This document shows positions 9,101 to 19,015 of a DNA stretch of 32,271 nucleotides, piece by piece. Origin of the DNA: an uncultured Flavonifractor sp. Lineage in GTDB: Bacteria > Bacillota > Clostridia > Oscillospirales > Oscillospiraceae. Position 1 is the stretch's first letter. Each line of letters begins with the position of its first letter. A program made the translations under genes and the position numbers. Location: assembly GCA_947346365.1 (NCBI GenBank), contig CANAAV010000028.1, positions 1-32,271 of the forward strand. Direction: 5' to 3'. The notes under the pieces were generated by a model. The model worked only from the letters and a program-made list of their open reading frames with translations, was not told the origin of the DNA and did not search any database.

Positions 9101-9692
9101 ACCGCTCCTGGGCGTCCAGCCAGGCTCCCGGATTCGGATGGGCCTGCACCCGGCCCCGGACATCCAGTACAATCTGCATCAGACGGCTGTCGTCCCGCCC
9201 GGCGGACATGGTGTCCACCAGCAGGGAAAAGCCGCCGCCCTCCTCCAGGTCCTCGTAACGCTTGTCCATCACATCGTTGAGGGCGCGCAGCATCAGCACC
9301 TGGCTCTCCGCCTCGTCGCACAGCCGGAAATCCGGCGCTACGTCCAGCAGGTGGCCGCACTCCCGCAGCAGCTTGGCGCAAAAGGCGTGGATGGTGGAAA
9401 TATCCGCCTTATACACCAGCGTGGCCTGCCGCCGCAGGCGGCTGTCCGTTGGACGTTCCGCCAAACGGGCGGAGAGCTCCTCCACAATCCGGGACCTGAG
9501 CTCGGCGGCGGCGGCTTTGGTGTAGGTGATCACCAGAAAGCGGTCAATATCCAGCCCCTCCTCCGTCACCCGGGCAAGCAGCCGCTCTACCAGCACGCGG
9601 GTCTTGCCCGATCCGGCGGCAGCGGACACCAGCAGTCCGCCGCCCCGGCTTTCCACCGCCGCGCGCTGCTGCTCCGTCAGGGAAAACGCCAT
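6111..9692 (-). CDS. addA: ATP-dependent helicase/nuclease subunit A (AddA)
   Basis: The 1193-residue product is a full-length AddA, the UvrD-type helicase and nuclease subunit of the AddAB complex that resects double-strand breaks for RecA loading. Visible motifs are Walker [10 protein letters not shown] (23-31), [36 protein letters not shown] and [13 protein letters not shown], and a C-terminal RecB-like nuclease motif VVVDFKTD (ending at 1144) followed by YRAQLAAYS. So both helicase and nuclease active sites are kept. ATG is preceded by GAGGTG at five bases. It lies 26 bases after carB in the same direction. The expected partner addB, which usually sits directly upstream of addA, is not in the window. 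Confidence 0.95.
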   Translation of the reverse strand: MAFSLTEQQRAAVESRGGGLLVSAAAGSGKTRVLVERLLARVTEEGLDIDRFLVITYTKAAAAELRSRIVEELSARLAERPTDSRLRRQATLVYKADISTIHAFCAKLLRECGHLLDVAPDFRLCDEAESQVLMLRALNDVMDKRYEDLEEGGGFSLLVDTMSAGRDDSRLMQIVLDVRGRVQAHPNPGAWLDAQERSFALPEEAGVEETPWGRVLLEDAGEQAEYWEKRMTAALDRCALDERLAANYTPTISATIEGLRRFRRGAAQGWDAARAALPVPFPPAGRKKMPECPQELLQQVKDVRSKCKKRMEKLSEWFGDASGDLAEDLRSVHPAVRELVALVRDFEAAYTAEKARRGVLDFADLEHLAVRLLVDPDGQPTPLAQQWAGRYDEIMVDEYQDTNEVQNAIFTALSRRGRNLFMVGDVKQSIYRFRLADPTIFLEKYRAFPPYGQAAEGKERRVILSKNFRSRPQVLEGANYLFRSVMSAQFGEMDYTDQEALYPGGDFPEVDGGASVYAVELNVLDCSGAQEDAGPDKAGRDLLEARFTARRIREMLDGGLRISDGGETRTARSGDIVVLLRSPGTVLHHYARALGEQGIGWQADGGGDFFAATEVSVALSLLQIVDNPRQDVALISALRSPVYAFTADRLAEIRANSPDTDFYSALEADGGEDCADFLRELERLRFGVGDQSAHQLLWQIYDRANLLGVFGAMDAGEARQSNLLTLAELARRFEGAGHKGLFGFLSFLSRLRENGAKLALPAPGREGGGVRLMSIHKSKGLEFPVVFVCGVSRRLNREDMSRPILFHPKLGVGPKRLDLERGIEYATLARTAVARVLEREMMAEELRLLYVAMTRAREKLVMSCALTRGAGELEKLAGDAGSPVEPQALLGCQNVGQWVLLAALARPEAEELRRAAGAEVLIPPVEFGSPWEIRWVDAADFGKTPPLRPKEEQASDLAGPDREMLSARLRWRYPHGGDVGTPSKLTATQLKGRELDREAAEQAPQSPGRRVFQRPRFAVEELGLTPAQRGTALHLAMQYIDFARTGSAQEVRGEIRRLVERQLLTPQQGEAVDAERIAAFFAAPLGREVLSAPTLRREFKFSLLVPAAEYYPEAGRGEQVLLQGVVDCCFETPEGIVVVDFKTDRVGAAAVQARALEYRAQLAAYSRALADILGRPVARRVLWFFALDRAVEV

Positions 9693-9718
9693 GCCGTCAC
9701 CTCATCTTCAGCCGTTTT

Positions 9719-12700
9719 TTATATCTGCGTAATGTCGATGGGCCGCAGGTCGGCGCTCCTGCCCTGGGCGCGGACGGTGAGCATAGCCCTGGCGGTATCC
9801 ACCGCCGTGACACAGGCCACCGAGTGCTCCACCGCCGAGCGGCGGATGCGGAAGCCGTCCGTATCGTGCTTGCGCCCGCGAGTGGGGGTGTTGATGACCA
9901 GGTCCACCGAGCCGGAGCCGATCATGTCCAAAATGTTGGGGTGGGCCTCAGACACTCGGGCCACCCGGCGGGCGGGCACGCCGGCGGCCTTCAGCGCCTC
10001 GCAGGTGCCGGAGGTAGCCAAAATCTCAATGTCCATATCCGCAAAGCCCCGGGCGATACCGGCAATCTCTCCCTTATCCTCGTCTTTGACGGTGATGATG
10101 ATCCGTCCGCCCCGCTTGGGGGCCCTCATTCCGGCTCCCTTGAACGCCTTCAGCAGGGCCTGGGGGAAGGATTCCGCCAAGCCTAGGCACTCGCCGGTGG
10201 ATTTCATCTCCGGACCCAGGCCGGTGTCCACGTCGGTGAGCTTCTCGAAGGAGAACACCGGCATTTTCACCGCGTAGTAGTCCGCCTCCCGGTAGATCCC
10301 TGTGCCGTAGCCCAAATCCTTCAGCTTCTCCCCCAGCATGACCCGGGTGGCCAAGTCAATGATAGGCACCCCGGTGACCTTGGAGATGTAAGGAATCGTC
10401 CGGGAGGAGCGGGGATTGACCTCAATCACATAGACCTGGTCGTTATAGATGATGAACTGGATGTTGACCAGTCCGACGACTCCCAGGGCCTTGGCCAGGT
10501 CCTTGGTATAGCGCAGGATGGTCTTTTTGTGCTTCTCCTCAATATGGATGGGAGGGTAGACTGAAATGGAGTCCCCCGAGTGCACGCCCGCCCGCTCGAT
10601 GTGCTCCATCACGCCGGGTATGAGCAGGTCCTCTCCGTCGAAGACGCCGTCCACCTCCACCTCCCGGCCCATGAGGTATTTGTCCACCAGGATGGGGTGC
10701 TCCTGCTCCACCTGGTTGATAATGCGCATGAACTCTATGATGTTCCTGTCGTTATAGGCGATCTCCATGCCCTGTCCCCCCAGCACATAGGAGGGACGCA
10801 CCAGCACGGGATAGCCCACCTCATGGGCGGCGTCCAGGGCCTGCTCGGCGGTAAAGACCGTCTTGCCCTGGGCCCTGGGAATACCGCAGTTCTGCAAAAT
10901 CTCGTCAAAGCGCTCCCGGTCCTCGGCGGCGTCCACCCCATCGGCGGGCGTTCCTAAAATGGGAACCCCCATCTCGGTCAGCGCCTGGGCCAGCTTAATG
11001 GCGGTCTGCCCGCCGAACTGCACCACCGCCCCCCAAGGTCGCTCCAGCTCCACCACCGCTTCCACATCTTCGGCGGTCAGGGGCTCAAAATACAGCTTGT
11101 CCGCCACGTCGAAATCCGTGGACACCGTCTCTGGGTTATTGTTGATGATGATGGTCTCGCATCCCATGCGCCGGAGGGCCCAGACCGAGTGGACCGAGCA
11201 GTAGTCAAACTCAATGCCCTGCCCGATGCGGATGGGGCCGGAGCCCAGCACCAGCACCTTCCTTTTCTTCTCCGCCTCGCCGGTCCGGCGGGGGGCGGGG
11301 ACGGCGGCGCTCAGGTAAGGGGCCGTGGGAATGCCCGGGGCCTGCTTCCCCACCTCCGGCAGCACCGGCGGCTGCAAGGCCTCGTTCTCTGCGTCGTAGG
11401 TCGAGTAATAATAGGGCGTCTGGGCCTCAAACTCCGCCGCGCAGGTGTCCACCATTTTAAAGGCCGGACGGATGCCCAGGGACTCCCGCAACGCTTTAAT
11501 CTCTTTTCGCTCCCGGCCGGACAGGTCGGCGATCCAGGCGTCGGAAAACCCCATCTCCTTTGCCCGGCGCAGGGTATCCCCATCCAGATGCCCGTGGTCC
11601 AGCCGGCTTTCCATCTCCACAATGTTCTGAAAACGGTCCAAAAACCACAGGTCGTACTTGGTAATCTTATTGATCTTTTCCGGAGAAAACCCCCGGCGCA
11701 GGGCCTCCGCCACTACAAACAGCCGCTGGTCGTCGATGTTGACCAGCCGGTCCTCGATATCCTCGGTATACACCGCCTCCAGCCCCGGCAGGCGCAGGGA
11801 TTTCACCGGCAGCTCCAGGGAGCGGATGGCCTTCATCAAGGCTCCCTCAAAGGAATTGCCGATGGCCATCACCTCGCCGGTGGCCTTCATCTGGGTGCCC
11901 AGGGTGCGGCTGGCCGTGGTAAATTTATCGAAGGGCAGACGGGGAAGCTTCAGCACGCAGTAGTCCAGGGTCGGCTCAAAGCAGGCGGTGGTCTTGCCCG
12001 TCACCGCGTTTGGAATCTCGTCCAGGGTGTACCCCAGGGCGATCTTCGCCGCCACCTTGGCGATGGGATATCCCGTGGCCTTTGAGGCCAGGGCGGAGGA
12101 GCGGGACACCCGGGGATTGACCTCGATGACCGCGTACTCGTAGGAGTCCGGATTCAGGGCGAACTGGCAGTTGCACCCGCCCTCGATCTCCAGGGCGGAG
12201 ATGATGTCCAGCGCGGCCGAGCGGAGCATCTGGTACTCCCGGTTAGCCAGCGTCTGCGTAGGCGCCACGACGATGGAATCTCCCGTATGCACCCCCACCG
12301 GGTCGATATTCTCCATGGAGCAGATCTGAATCACATTGCCCGCGCTGTCCCGCATGACCTCAAATTCAATCTCTTTCCACCCGGAGATGCACCGTTCAAT
12401 CAGCACCTGGCCCACCCGGCTCAGGTGAATACCCCGGTCCGCAATCTCCCGCAGGGAGGGCTCGTCATAGGCGATGCCGCCGCCGGTGCCCCCCAGGGTG
12501 TAGGCCGGACGGACGATGACCGGGTAGCCGATGGCGGCGGCGAAATCCACGGCAGCCTGGACGCTCTCCACCACGTCGCTGGTCACACAGGGTTGGCCGA
12601 TCTCCTCCATGGCGTCCTTAAACCCCTGGCGGTCCTCCGCCTTGCGGATGGACTCTGGCGAGGTTCCCAGCAGGCGCACGCCGTATTGATCCAAAATGCC

Positions 12701-13015
12701 CTTTTCGTGGAGGTTCATGGCCAGGTTTAAGCCCGTCTGTCCCCCCAGGGTAGGCAGAATGGAGTCGGGCCGCTCCAGCTGGATGACCTGCTCCACCGAG
12801 GCCAGGTTCAGCGGCTCGATATACACATGGTCGGCAATATCCTTGTCCGTCATGATGGTGGCGGGGTTGGAATTGACCAGCACCACCTCCACCCCTTCTT
12901 CCTTCAGGGCCCGGCAGGCCTGGGTGCCGGCGTAGTCAAACTCCGCGGCCTGTCCGATGACAATGGGGCCGGAGCCCAGCACCAGCACCTTTTGAATGGC
13001 GGGATTTTTCGGCAT
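9719..13015 (-). CDS. carB: Carbamoyl phosphate synthase large subunit
   Basis: The 1098-residue product carries the two homologous ATP-grasp halves of CarB, which makes carbamoyl phosphate from bicarbonate, ammonia and two ATP for pyrimidine and arginine synthesis. The first half begins [20 protein letters not shown] (about residue 9) and the second repeats this as [20 protein letters not shown]; the C-terminal methylglyoxal-synthase-like allosteric domain ends with [13 protein letters not shown]. The protein is somewhat longer than the usual 1060-1075 residues, with an extra proline- and alanine-rich linker between the halves (around [20 protein letters not shown]). Its ATG overlaps the carA stop by one base (TAATG), which implies translational coupling. 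Confidence 0.97.
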   Translation of the reverse strand: MPKNPAIQKVLVLGSGPIVIGQAAEFDYAGTQACRALKEEGVEVVLVNSNPATIMTDKDIADHVYIEPLNLASVEQVIQLERPDSILPTLGGQTGLNLAMNLHEKGILDQYGVRLLGTSPESIRKAEDRQGFKDAMEEIGQPCVTSDVVESVQAAVDFAAAIGYPVIVRPAYTLGGTGGGIAYDEPSLREIADRGIHLSRVGQVLIERCISGWKEIEFEVMRDSAGNVIQICSMENIDPVGVHTGDSIVVAPTQTLANREYQMLRSAALDIISALEIEGGCNCQFALNPDSYEYAVIEVNPRVSRSSALASKATGYPIAKVAAKIALGYTLDEIPNAVTGKTTACFEPTLDYCVLKLPRLPFDKFTTASRTLGTQMKATGEVMAIGNSFEGALMKAIRSLELPVKSLRLPGLEAVYTEDIEDRLVNIDDQRLFVVAEALRRGFSPEKINKITKYDLWFLDRFQNIVEMESRLDHGHLDGDTLRRAKEMGFSDAWIADLSGRERKEIKALRESLGIRPAFKMVDTCAAEFEAQTPYYYSTYDAENEALQPPVLPEVGKQAPGIPTAPYLSAAVPAPRRTGEAEKKRKVLVLGSGPIRIGQGIEFDYCSVHSVWALRRMGCETIIINNNPETVSTDFDVADKLYFEPLTAEDVEAVVELERPWGAVVQFGGQTAIKLAQALTEMGVPILGTPADGVDAAEDRERFDEILQNCGIPRAQGKTVFTAEQALDAAHEVGYPVLVRPSYVLGGQGMEIAYNDRNIIEFMRIINQVEQEHPILVDKYLMGREVEVDGVFDGEDLLIPGVMEHIERAGVHSGDSISVYPPIHIEEKHKKTILRYTKDLAKALGVVGLVNIQFIIYNDQVYVIEVNPRSSRTIPYISKVTGVPIIDLATRVMLGEKLKDLGYGTGIYREADYYAVKMPVFSFEKLTDVDTGLGPEMKSTGECLGLAESFPQALLKAFKGAGMRAPKRGGRIIITVKDEDKGEIAGIARGFADMDIEILATSGTCEALKAAGVPARRVARVSEAHPNILDMIGSGSVDLVINTPTRGRKHDTDGFRIRRSAVEHSVACVTAVDTARAMLTVRAQGRSADLRPIDITQI

Positions 13016-14106
13016 TACCGCGCGCCCCCTTTCCCCTGCATCATGTCTACAAAGCGGTCAAACAGATACTCCGTATCCTGGGGGCCGGGCGAGGCCTCCG
13101 GGTGGAACTGGACGGTGAAGCAGTCCGGCCGCTTATACCGCAGCCCCTCCACGCTGCCCTCATTGACGTTCACATGGGAGATCTCCGCCACCGCCGGGTC
13201 CACGCTGCCGCGGGTGACCACATAGCCGTGGTTCTGGCTGGTGATAAAGGCCCGCCCGGACGCCAGATCCTTCACCGGATGATTGCCCCCCCGGTGGCCA
13301 AAGCGCATCTTCCGGGTCTGGGCTCCGGTGGCCAGGGCCAGCAGCTGGTGCCCCAGGCACACGGCGAAAAGGGGCAGGCTGCTGTCGTAGAGGGCCTGCA
13401 CCTCCCGTATGATCTGCACGTTGTCCGCCGGATCGCCGGGGCCGTTGGAGAGCATCACCCCGTCAAAGCCCCCCTCCAGCACCGTCCGCGCCGGGGTGTG
13501 GGCCGGATAGGCCGTCACCTGGCACCCCCGCTTTTGCAGGCAGCGGATCATGTTCTCCTTCACGCCGTAATCCATCAGGGCCACCCGCAGCCGCTGCCCG
13601 CCCATGGCGGGGTACACCTGGGGCGCGCGGCGGGTGACCTGCTCCACGGCGCCCTCCACCCGGTAGGCCCGGATGCGCTGCAAACAGTCCTCCACATGAA
13701 AATGCTCCGCACAGGTGATCATGCCGTTCATGGTCCCCTCGCTGCGGAGTATGCGGGTCAGAGCGCGGGTATCCACCCCCTCCAGACCGGTGATATCATG
13801 TTGCTTTAAATAAGTGTCCAGCCCGCCCTCACAGCGGAAATTGCTCCCCCGCCGGGCCAGATGCCGCACCACAAAGGCCCGCGCCCAGGGCCGCTGGGAT
13901 TCGTTGTCCTCCCCGTTGACGCCGTAATTGCCGATGAGCGGATAGCTCATCACAATCCCCTGTCCTGCGTAGGACGGGTCGGTCAAAATCTCCTGGTAGC
14001 CCGTCATGGACGTGTTGAACACCATCTCGCACACGCACTCCGCCGTTGCGCCGATGCTCTGCCCCTGAAAAACGCTGCCGTTGGCCAGGATCAAGCTCGC
14101 CTTCAT
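13015..14106 (-). CDS. carA: Carbamoyl phosphate synthase small subunit
   Basis: The 363-residue product matches CarA, the glutamine-hydrolysing subunit that feeds ammonia to CarB. The N-terminal CarA domain starts [19 protein letters not shown], and the class I amidotransferase triad is Cys250 (FAVCLGHQ), His335 and Glu337 ([10 protein letters not shown]). The ribosome site before the ATG is weak (AGGCGGG). A promoter lies about 75-100 bases upstream. The short leader has a GC-rich hairpin but no U-run, so I do not call a PyrR attenuator. carA, carB and addA form one co-directional group. Confidence 0.97.
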   Translation of the reverse strand: MKASLILANGSVFQGQSIGATAECVCEMVFNTSMTGYQEILTDPSYAGQGIVMSYPLIGNYGVNGEDNESQRPWARAFVVRHLARRGSNFRCEGGLDTYLKQHDITGLEGVDTRALTRILRSEGTMNGMITCAEHFHVEDCLQRIRAYRVEGAVEQVTRRAPQVYPAMGGQRLRVALMDYGVKENMIRCLQKRGCQVTAYPAHTPARTVLEGGFDGVMLSNGPGDPADNVQIIREVQALYDSSLPLFAVCLGHQLLALATGAQTRKMRFGHRGGNHPVKDLASGRAFITSQNHGYVVTRGSVDPAVAEISHVNVNEGSVEGLRYKRPDCFTVQFHPEASPGPQDTEYLFDRFVDMMQGKGGAR

Positions 14107-14180
14107 CCGTCGTATCCCGCCTTTCTTCTCCTTCTGGCCCCCGCCGGAGGCAGGGTCTTCTAAAAAACGCTATCTGTTTT

Positions 14181-14209
14181 ATTTTATCGCAACACCGTGC
14201 GCTTCGCAA
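14181..14209 (-). promoter_or_regulatory. Promoter of carA-carB
   Basis: On the minus strand TTGCGA (14204-14209) and TAAAAT (14181-14186) are separated by 17 bases, between the carA start and the end of the metallophosphoesterase gene. Confidence 0.6.
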
Positions 14210-14250
14210 TCCATTTTTCGCTTTTCATGAAATTCAGCTCCCCGCTCCGC

Positions 14251-14853
14251 CTACAGCCTCTCCGGCACCTCCAGCACAAACCGCTCGTAGGCGTTGATGA
14301 TGGTGGTCTCCCCCCGCTGGAGGATGCGGGGCCGCTCACGGGCGTAGTTCATGTGCACATGCCCGTGGATCAGGTAGCGGGGCCGGTACTTGTCCATAAG
14401 CTCCCGCAGACATTCAAACCCCCGGTGGGCATAGTCCTCGTCGTCCCCGCAGCCCTTTGCCGGGGCGTGTGTGAGCACGATATCCACGCCCCCCGCCCGC
14501 CGCAGCTGAAACCACAGCCTGCGGATGCGCCGGCCCATCTCCCGCTCGGTGTACTGGTTGGGCCCCTCGCTGTAGCGCATGCTCCCCCCCAGGCCCAAAA
14601 TCCGCAGGCCCTTCACCGTCACCAGCTTGTCCTCAATGCAGTCGCACCCCTCCGGAGGGTGGCGGTCATAGTTCTTGTCGTGGTTGCCGTGGACATACAG
14701 CACAGGCGCCCTCCCCATGGTCACCAGGAAGGACAGGTATTGCGATTTCAAGTCCCCGCACGAGAGAATCAGGTCCACTCCGTCCAGCCGTCCCGGCTGG
14801 TAGTAATCCCAATAGTAGGGGCTCTCTTTATCGGAAACCAGCAGCAGCCTCAC
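14251..14853 (-). CDS. Calcineurin-like metallophosphoesterase
   Basis: The 200-residue product has the ordered metal-binding motifs of small calcineurin-like phosphoesterases: D8, GD (33-34), GNHD (56-59), TH (128-129) and GHVH (164-167). The first motif is usually DxH; here it reads D-K-E, so one metal ligand is changed. Substrates in this superfamily range from cyclic nucleotides to phosphoproteins and cannot be assigned. The start codon is GTG in a GTGA overlap with the stop of the preceding ParB/BMP-like fusion gene, with AGGAGGGG eight bases upstream, so the two proteins are made together and probably work together. Confidence 0.85.
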   Translation of the reverse strand: MRLLLVSDKESPYYWDYYQPGRLDGVDLILSCGDLKSQYLSFLVTMGRAPVLYVHGNHDKNYDRHPPEGCDCIEDKLVTVKGLRILGLGGSMRYSEGPNQYTEREMGRRIRRLWFQLRRAGGVDIVLTHAPAKGCGDDEDYAHRGFECLRELMDKYRPRYLIHGHVHMNYARERPRILQRGETTIINAYERFVLEVPERL

Positions 14854-16826
14854 AAGATCGTCCCCTCCTTTTCCGGCGGAATGTCCTCCCGGTAGACCCC
14901 CTGAAGGCGGACAATCGAGCGCGCCATCGGCAGCAGCGCCTCAAAGGGCGGAATATCCCCGTCCACACAGTCGCACAGCCAGTCCATGCGCAAAATCTCC
15001 TCCGGAGAGAACCAGCGTTCCCCATCGTTATGAACCGTCCCGTCCTGTCCCCGGATCGGCCGGTGAAAGGGGAGGATAAACCCTCCCGCCACCCCCTGCT
15101 GAAGGATGTCCGCCAGCTGGCGCACTCCCTCGGGCAGTTCCGGGTCCATCAGCACCCCAACGGCCCCGCTGGCCATGCCCCACCAGTAATTCACCGCCCG
15201 TCCATCCTCCCGGCTCAGCACGTCCCAGCCGCCCCCCAGGATGTTGCGCACCAGCTTGACGTAGACGTTCCCCCAGTGCCAGTAGGGGGAGGCCAGGGAG
15301 TGCAGGGCGCCGTCCGGCCGCAGGGCGCACACCCCCCAGGGCTCCCTGGTGCGGTCCGGGGTGGGGATATCCCGGTTGGAGATGAGTTCTACCCCCTCCG
15401 CCGCCAGGGCTCCCAGGGGATCCTCCTCCACGCAGGACCAGCGCAGCTGAATCCGGGCGCGGGGATTGGTCAGCCGCGCCCCCAGGGCAAAGGCGTTGAT
15501 TCCCGCCGGCACGCCGAAGATCGGGTTGCTGGCCACATAGCCGATGCGCCCGGTGGGACTCATGGCTCCGGCGATGGCCCCCGTGATGAACTTGCCCTCG
15601 TAAATCCGGCTGTAGTAGGTGCGCACGCCGGTATAGGGCATAGAGGCCGAGCAGTTGAGTATCCGCACATTGGGATATTTCACCGCCGCCTTGCGGCAGG
15701 CAGAAATCAGCGGGGGCGTAGTGGAAAAAATCACCTGCGCGCCCTGGGCCACGGCCTGGTCCATGGCCTGCTCCGCCGCGGCTTCATCCCGCACGCCGTT
15801 AAAGATCTGCACCTCCACCTGGTCTTCCATCACCGTCTCCAGGTACTGCCGCCCCAAATCGTGCGCCCGGGCCCAGTCGCTCTCCTGGGGAAAGCGCTCG
15901 TTGAGAAAGGCCACATGCAGCGCAGCAGTGTGTTTCGGTCTAAAAATCCGCTCCAGCAGGCCCGGCTCCGCCCCGTTTTCCTCCTCCTGCCCCTGGGGCG
16001 GCTCGGTCGCCACCGAAACCGGCTCCGACTGGGCGAGCACCTTCACGTCGGCCCACACGGCCCCCAGACTCTTCGCCAGATCGGCCGCCCCGGCGCTCTT
16101 CAGCTCCTCAAAGGGGTAGACCTTCAGCCACACCAGCAGGGCGTCCGCCACAGTCACTGGCAGCTCGCCGCCGCCCAGCTTCTGAAAAGCCGTGCGAAAA
16201 TAAGTCAGCCTGGAGGAAAAGCGCTGCCGCTCCTCCTCGCTCCAGCGGTGGTCCGGCTCGTACCCCAGAGCCGCCTGGAGCTTGGCAAAACTGCCCGGGC
16301 GGCTGAAATAGACCTGATACATGCCGGTCAGAAGATAATAGCGCATAAAGTCATAATAGGCCTGCACCTCCCGCTCCTCGGACCAGGCAGGAATAATCCG
16401 GATCACGTACGCGGGAACCGTGGGGGCCTGATAGCTTTTTAAAACGCTGAAGCGTTTGTTGCCCTCCTGCACATAAAAGCGGCCCAGGTACTCATAGCAC
16501 CGGATGGGGTCCCGGATGCCCTCGCTGTCCAAGTGGGCGGCGCACAAATCCACCCATTTGGAGGCAAATTCCGTGTCCGCCCCCATCAGGGGCATAAAGT
16601 CCGCCGCAAAGGCGCTCCGCCGGCCCAGTGACTTGGTGCCCACCACTTGTTCTGTGGGGATCTCCAGCACTCCCATGTCCACCTGCCCGACGGTCATGGC
16701 GGTGTCCAGAATTTCATCCAGCACCTGGGGGTAGGGGTAGCGGGCGTGAAGCACGCAGTCCTTGTAGCACTTTTTCCCCTGCCTTACGGCCTTATTATAT
16801 TGTTCAACAGCTTCCTGTCTGTTCAA
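14850..16826 (-). CDS. ParB-like domain fused to a cytosolic BMP-type (PnrA-like) ligand-binding domain
   Basis: The 658-residue product has no signal peptide. Residues about 50-146 resemble a ParB/sulfiredoxin-fold domain: the segment YLGRFYVQEGNKRFSVLK (113-130) followed by VPAYVIRIIP (137-146) matches the ParB nucleotide-binding box. A helical middle part and a charged linker (about 268-298) lead to a region of about 290 residues (from about 299) that looks like the BMP/PnrA purine nucleoside-binding fold: AALHVAFLNE, then EGKFITGAIAGAMS and GRIGYVASNPIFGVPAGINAFALGA. BMP domains normally belong to exported lipoproteins, so a cytosolic fused copy is unusual. The start is TTG with AAAGGAGG nine bases upstream. 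It diverges from xpt and the BMP-type nucleoside transporter genes and overlaps the phosphoesterase gene. I infer an intracellular nucleoside sensor or regulator; this is not proven. Confidence 0.75.
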   Translation of the reverse strand: MNRQEAVEQYNKAVRQGKKCYKDCVLHARYPYPQVLDEILDTAMTVGQVDMGVLEIPTEQVVGTKSLGRRSAFAADFMPLMGADTEFASKWVDLCAAHLDSEGIRDPIRCYEYLGRFYVQEGNKRFSVLKSYQAPTVPAYVIRIIPAWSEEREVQAYYDFMRYYLLTGMYQVYFSRPGSFAKLQAALGYEPDHRWSEEERQRFSSRLTYFRTAFQKLGGGELPVTVADALLVWLKVYPFEELKSAGAADLAKSLGAVWADVKVLAQSEPVSVATEPPQGQEEENGAEPGLLERIFRPKHTAALHVAFLNERFPQESDWARAHDLGRQYLETVMEDQVEVQIFNGVRDEAAAEQAMDQAVAQGAQVIFSTTPPLISACRKAAVKYPNVRILNCSASMPYTGVRTYYSRIYEGKFITGAIAGAMSPTGRIGYVASNPIFGVPAGINAFALGARLTNPRARIQLRWSCVEEDPLGALAAEGVELISNRDIPTPDRTREPWGVCALRPDGALHSLASPYWHWGNVYVKLVRNILGGGWDVLSREDGRAVNYWWGMASGAVGVLMDPELPEGVRQLADILQQGVAGGFILPFHRPIRGQDGTVHNDGERWFSPEEILRMDWLCDCVDGDIPPFEALLPMARSIVRLQGVYREDIPPEKEGTIL

Positions 16827-16896
16827 ATCAGACGTCCTCCTTTATATTCAGCCCGCCGGCGCCAGGCGCGTAAGGCAAGGCGTTACGGTACCTATG

Positions 16897-16926
16897 ATAC
16901 CACAATTAAAAGCCCCTGGCTGTCAA
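16897..16926 (-). promoter_or_regulatory. Possible promoter of the ParB/BMP-like fusion gene
   Basis: On the minus strand a perfect TTGACA (16921-16926) is followed after 18 bases by TGGTAT (16897-16902). The -10 match is modest; a TATCAT box further on would be spaced 21 bases. Confidence 0.4.
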
Positions 16927-16981
16927 CAAAATTTCCAAAAAGGGATGACGAACAATAAATTTTTTGATAAAATATAGGCAG

Positions 16982-17010
16982 TTGCACTTAGACGCTGGAT
17001 TTTGTACAAT
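16982..17010 (+). promoter_or_regulatory. Promoter of xpt and the nucleoside transporter genes
   Basis: TTGCAC (16982-16987) and TACAAT (17005-17010) are separated by 17 bases, about 54 bases before the xpt start. No purine riboswitch core is visible in the short leader. Confidence 0.7.
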
Positions 17011-17063
17011 AGAGTTAAGTTTTTTCGCGCGCAAATCAACACGCAGGAGAAGGAGAGGGGTAC

Positions 17064-17636
17064 ATGAGGCTTTTGGAAGAGCGCATCCGGCGGGACGGAA
17101 AAATCCGGGACGGCGGCGTGCTGAAGGTGGACAGCTTTCTCAACCATCAGATGGACGTGGAGCTGTTTCAGGAGATCGGTAAGGAGTTTCTGCGGCTGTT
17201 TGGGGACTGCGGAGTCACTAAGATTTTGACCATCGAAGCATCGGGGATCGGGATCGCGTGTGTGACTGCGCAGTTTTTTCATTGTCCGGTGATTTTTGCC
17301 AAGAAAAACAAAACCCGGAACATCGCCGGGGATGTGTACACTTCCAAGGTAGAGTCTTTTACCCACGGCAAGGTCTATGATATCATCGTCTCTAAGGATT
17401 TTTTAGGGCCGGAGGACCGGGTCCTGCTGATTGACGACTTTCTGGCCAACGGCAGCGCCCTGCAGGGACTCATTGAGCTGGTGCGCTCCGCCAGCGCGGA
17501 GCTGGTGGGGGCCGGCGTGTGCGTGGAAAAGGCCTTCCAGCCCGGAGGCGAGATGGTCCGCGGCATGGGCGTACGGGTGGAGGCTCTTGCACGGGTCAAG
17601 TCCATGAGCGTAGAGGACGGCGTCGTCTTCTGCTAA
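17064..17636 (+). CDS. xpt: Xanthine phosphoribosyltransferase
   Basis: The 190-residue product matches Xpt, which converts xanthine and PRPP to XMP in purine salvage. It starts MRLLEERIRRDGKI and has the family segments VDSFLNHQMD (22-31) and TIEASGIGIA (56-65). The PRPP-binding loop is LLIDDFLANGSA (121-132) and length equals the family norm. The ATG has GGAGAGG five bases upstream. It is the first gene of a purine salvage and uptake locus and is followed after 81 bases by a nucleoside-binding lipoprotein gene, with a short hairpin and T-run between them. Its XMP product is the substrate of the GMP synthase ATPase encoded at the left of the window. Confidence 0.95.
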   Translation: MRLLEERIRRDGKIRDGGVLKVDSFLNHQMDVELFQEIGKEFLRLFGDCGVTKILTIEASGIGIACVTAQFFHCPVIFAKKNKTRNIAGDVYTSKVESFTHGKVYDIIVSKDFLGPEDRVLLIDDFLANGSALQGLIELVRSASAELVGAGVCVEKAFQPGGEMVRGMGVRVEALARVKSMSVEDGVVFC

Positions 17637-17647
17637 GCTGCCGGTTC

Positions 17648-17666
17648 CGGTCCTTGGGACCGTTTT
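17648..17666 (+). terminator. Attenuator-like hairpin between xpt and the lipoprotein gene
   Basis: CGGTCC (17648-17653) and GGACCG (17657-17662) form a six-bp stem with a three-base loop, followed at once by TTTT. It could partly terminate xpt transcripts or mark a processing point. Confidence 0.5.
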
Positions 17667-17717
17667 ATATAAAGGGAAGAAGAAGCAACTTCACAACACA
17701 AAGGAGGATAATCTGTA

Positions 17718-18995
17718 ATGAAAAAGAGACTGCTTGCGCTGTTTTTGGCGGGAGCCATGACCCTCGCCCTGGCCGCCTGCGGCAGCGAAACCGCCCCCTC
17801 CGGCGGCGCCGCCACCCCCGCTCCTCAGACCCAGGCTCCCTCTGGCGGCGGAGAGGACAATTCCGTCGCCAAGACGGTCAAGGTAGGTCTGATCTGCATC
17901 GGCGACGAGAACGACCAGGGCTACACCTATAACTTCATCCGCGGCAAGGAGGCCGCTACCGAGGCCCTGGCCGCCAAGGGCATCCACGTGGACTGGGTGG
18001 TCAAGTACAACATCGGCGAGGACTCCAGCTGCGAGGACGCCAACCTGGAGCTGGCCGAGGAGGGCTGCGACCTGATTATTAATAACTCCTTCGGTTTTGA
18101 GGAGTTTATGCTGAAGGTCGCCCCCGAATACCCTGAAATCGAATTTATTTCCTGCACCAACCAGGCCTCCTGGGGCGACAGCCTGGAGAACACCCACAAC
18201 GCCTTCGCCAATATCTATGAGGGCCGCTATCTGGCTGGCGTCGCCGCCGGCATGAAGCTCCAGGAGATGATCGACTCCGGCGAGATTACCCCTGAGCAGG
18301 CCGTCATCGGCTATGTGGGCGCGTTCTCCTTTGCCGAGGTGATCTCCGGCTTCACCGCCTACTTCCTGGGCGCCCGGAGCGTGTGCCCCTCCGTCACCAT
18401 GAAGGTGCAGTTCGTGGGCTCCTGGTCCGACGCCACCGAGGAGGGCAACGCCGCCTCCGCCCTGTGCGACGCGGGCTGCGTCATGATCAGCCAGCACTCC
18501 GACAACACCTCCCCCGCCACCACGGCTCAGTCCAAGGGCGCCTTCCACACCGGCTATAACAACGACATGACCGGCGTGGCCCCCGAGGCCTCTATCATCG
18601 GCACCCGCATCGACTGGTCTGTGTACTTCGAGTACGCCATTGAGGCCGTCGCCAACGGCGAGAGCTTCGACCAGGACTGGTGCCACGGCATGGACATGGG
18701 TGCCGTGGTCATGACGCCCCTCAACGAGGCCATCGCCGCCCCCGGCACCGCCGAGAAGCTGGCGGAGGTGGAGGGACAGCTGGGCTCCGGCGCGCTGGAG
18801 GTTTTTGACACCAGCACCTTCACCATCGGCGGCGCGGCCTTGACCCAGGCCTTTGCCCTGGACACCGACGGCGATTTTACCCCCGACTCCGAGGAGGCCG
18901 TTTTTGACGGCGCTTTCCACGAGTCCCATTTCCAGTCCGCTCCCTATTTCGCCCTCCAGATTGACGGCATCGAGTGGCTGAACTCCGCTTTTTAA
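17718..18995 (+). CDS. BMP-family (PnrA-like) nucleoside-binding lipoprotein of an ABC importer
   Basis: The 425-residue product begins with a lipoprotein signal peptide: MKKRLLALFLAGAMTLALAAC, lipobox LAAC with Cys21, then a low-complexity linker rich in A, P, G and T to about residue 50. The mature domain starts KVGLICIGDENDQGYTYNF and carries BMP-family features such as LIINNSFGFEEFM and EGRYLAGVAAGMKL. The family binds purine nucleosides or related ligands outside the membrane and hands them to NupOPQ-type transporters. The ATG has AAAGGAGG ten bases upstream. A strong hairpin follows before the ATPase gene, a usual way to keep binding protein in excess. Its BMP-like relative without a signal peptide is encoded divergently nearby. 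Confidence 0.93.
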   Translation: MKKRLLALFLAGAMTLALAACGSETAPSGGAATPAPQTQAPSGGGEDNSVAKTVKVGLICIGDENDQGYTYNFIRGKEAATEALAAKGIHVDWVVKYNIGEDSSCEDANLELAEEGCDLIINNSFGFEEFMLKVAPEYPEIEFISCTNQASWGDSLENTHNAFANIYEGRYLAGVAAGMKLQEMIDSGEITPEQAVIGYVGAFSFAEVISGFTAYFLGARSVCPSVTMKVQFVGSWSDATEEGNAASALCDAGCVMISQHSDNTSPATTAQSKGAFHTGYNNDMTGVAPEASIIGTRIDWSVYFEYAIEAVANGESFDQDWCHGMDMGAVVMTPLNEAIAAPGTAEKLAEVEGQLGSGALEVFDTSTFTIGGAALTQAFALDTDGDFTPDSEEAVFDGAFHESHFQSAPYFALQIDGIEWLNSAF

Positions 18996-19015
18996 TTCGA
19001 TACGCTCAAAATCCA

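Noticed and set aside
14107..14175. PyrR-type attenuator in the carA leader
   Set aside because: A GC-rich hairpin is present but there is no U-run terminator or recognisable anti-terminator.
15030..16442. Long plus-strand open frame opposite the ParB/BMP-like fusion gene; similar ones at 8592-10277, 17691-19016 and 29081-30268
   Set aside because: All are antisense to recognised coding genes and have no domain or ribosome site.
17011..17063. Purine riboswitch upstream of xpt
   Set aside because: The leader is only about 50 bases long and lacks the conserved three-way junction core.
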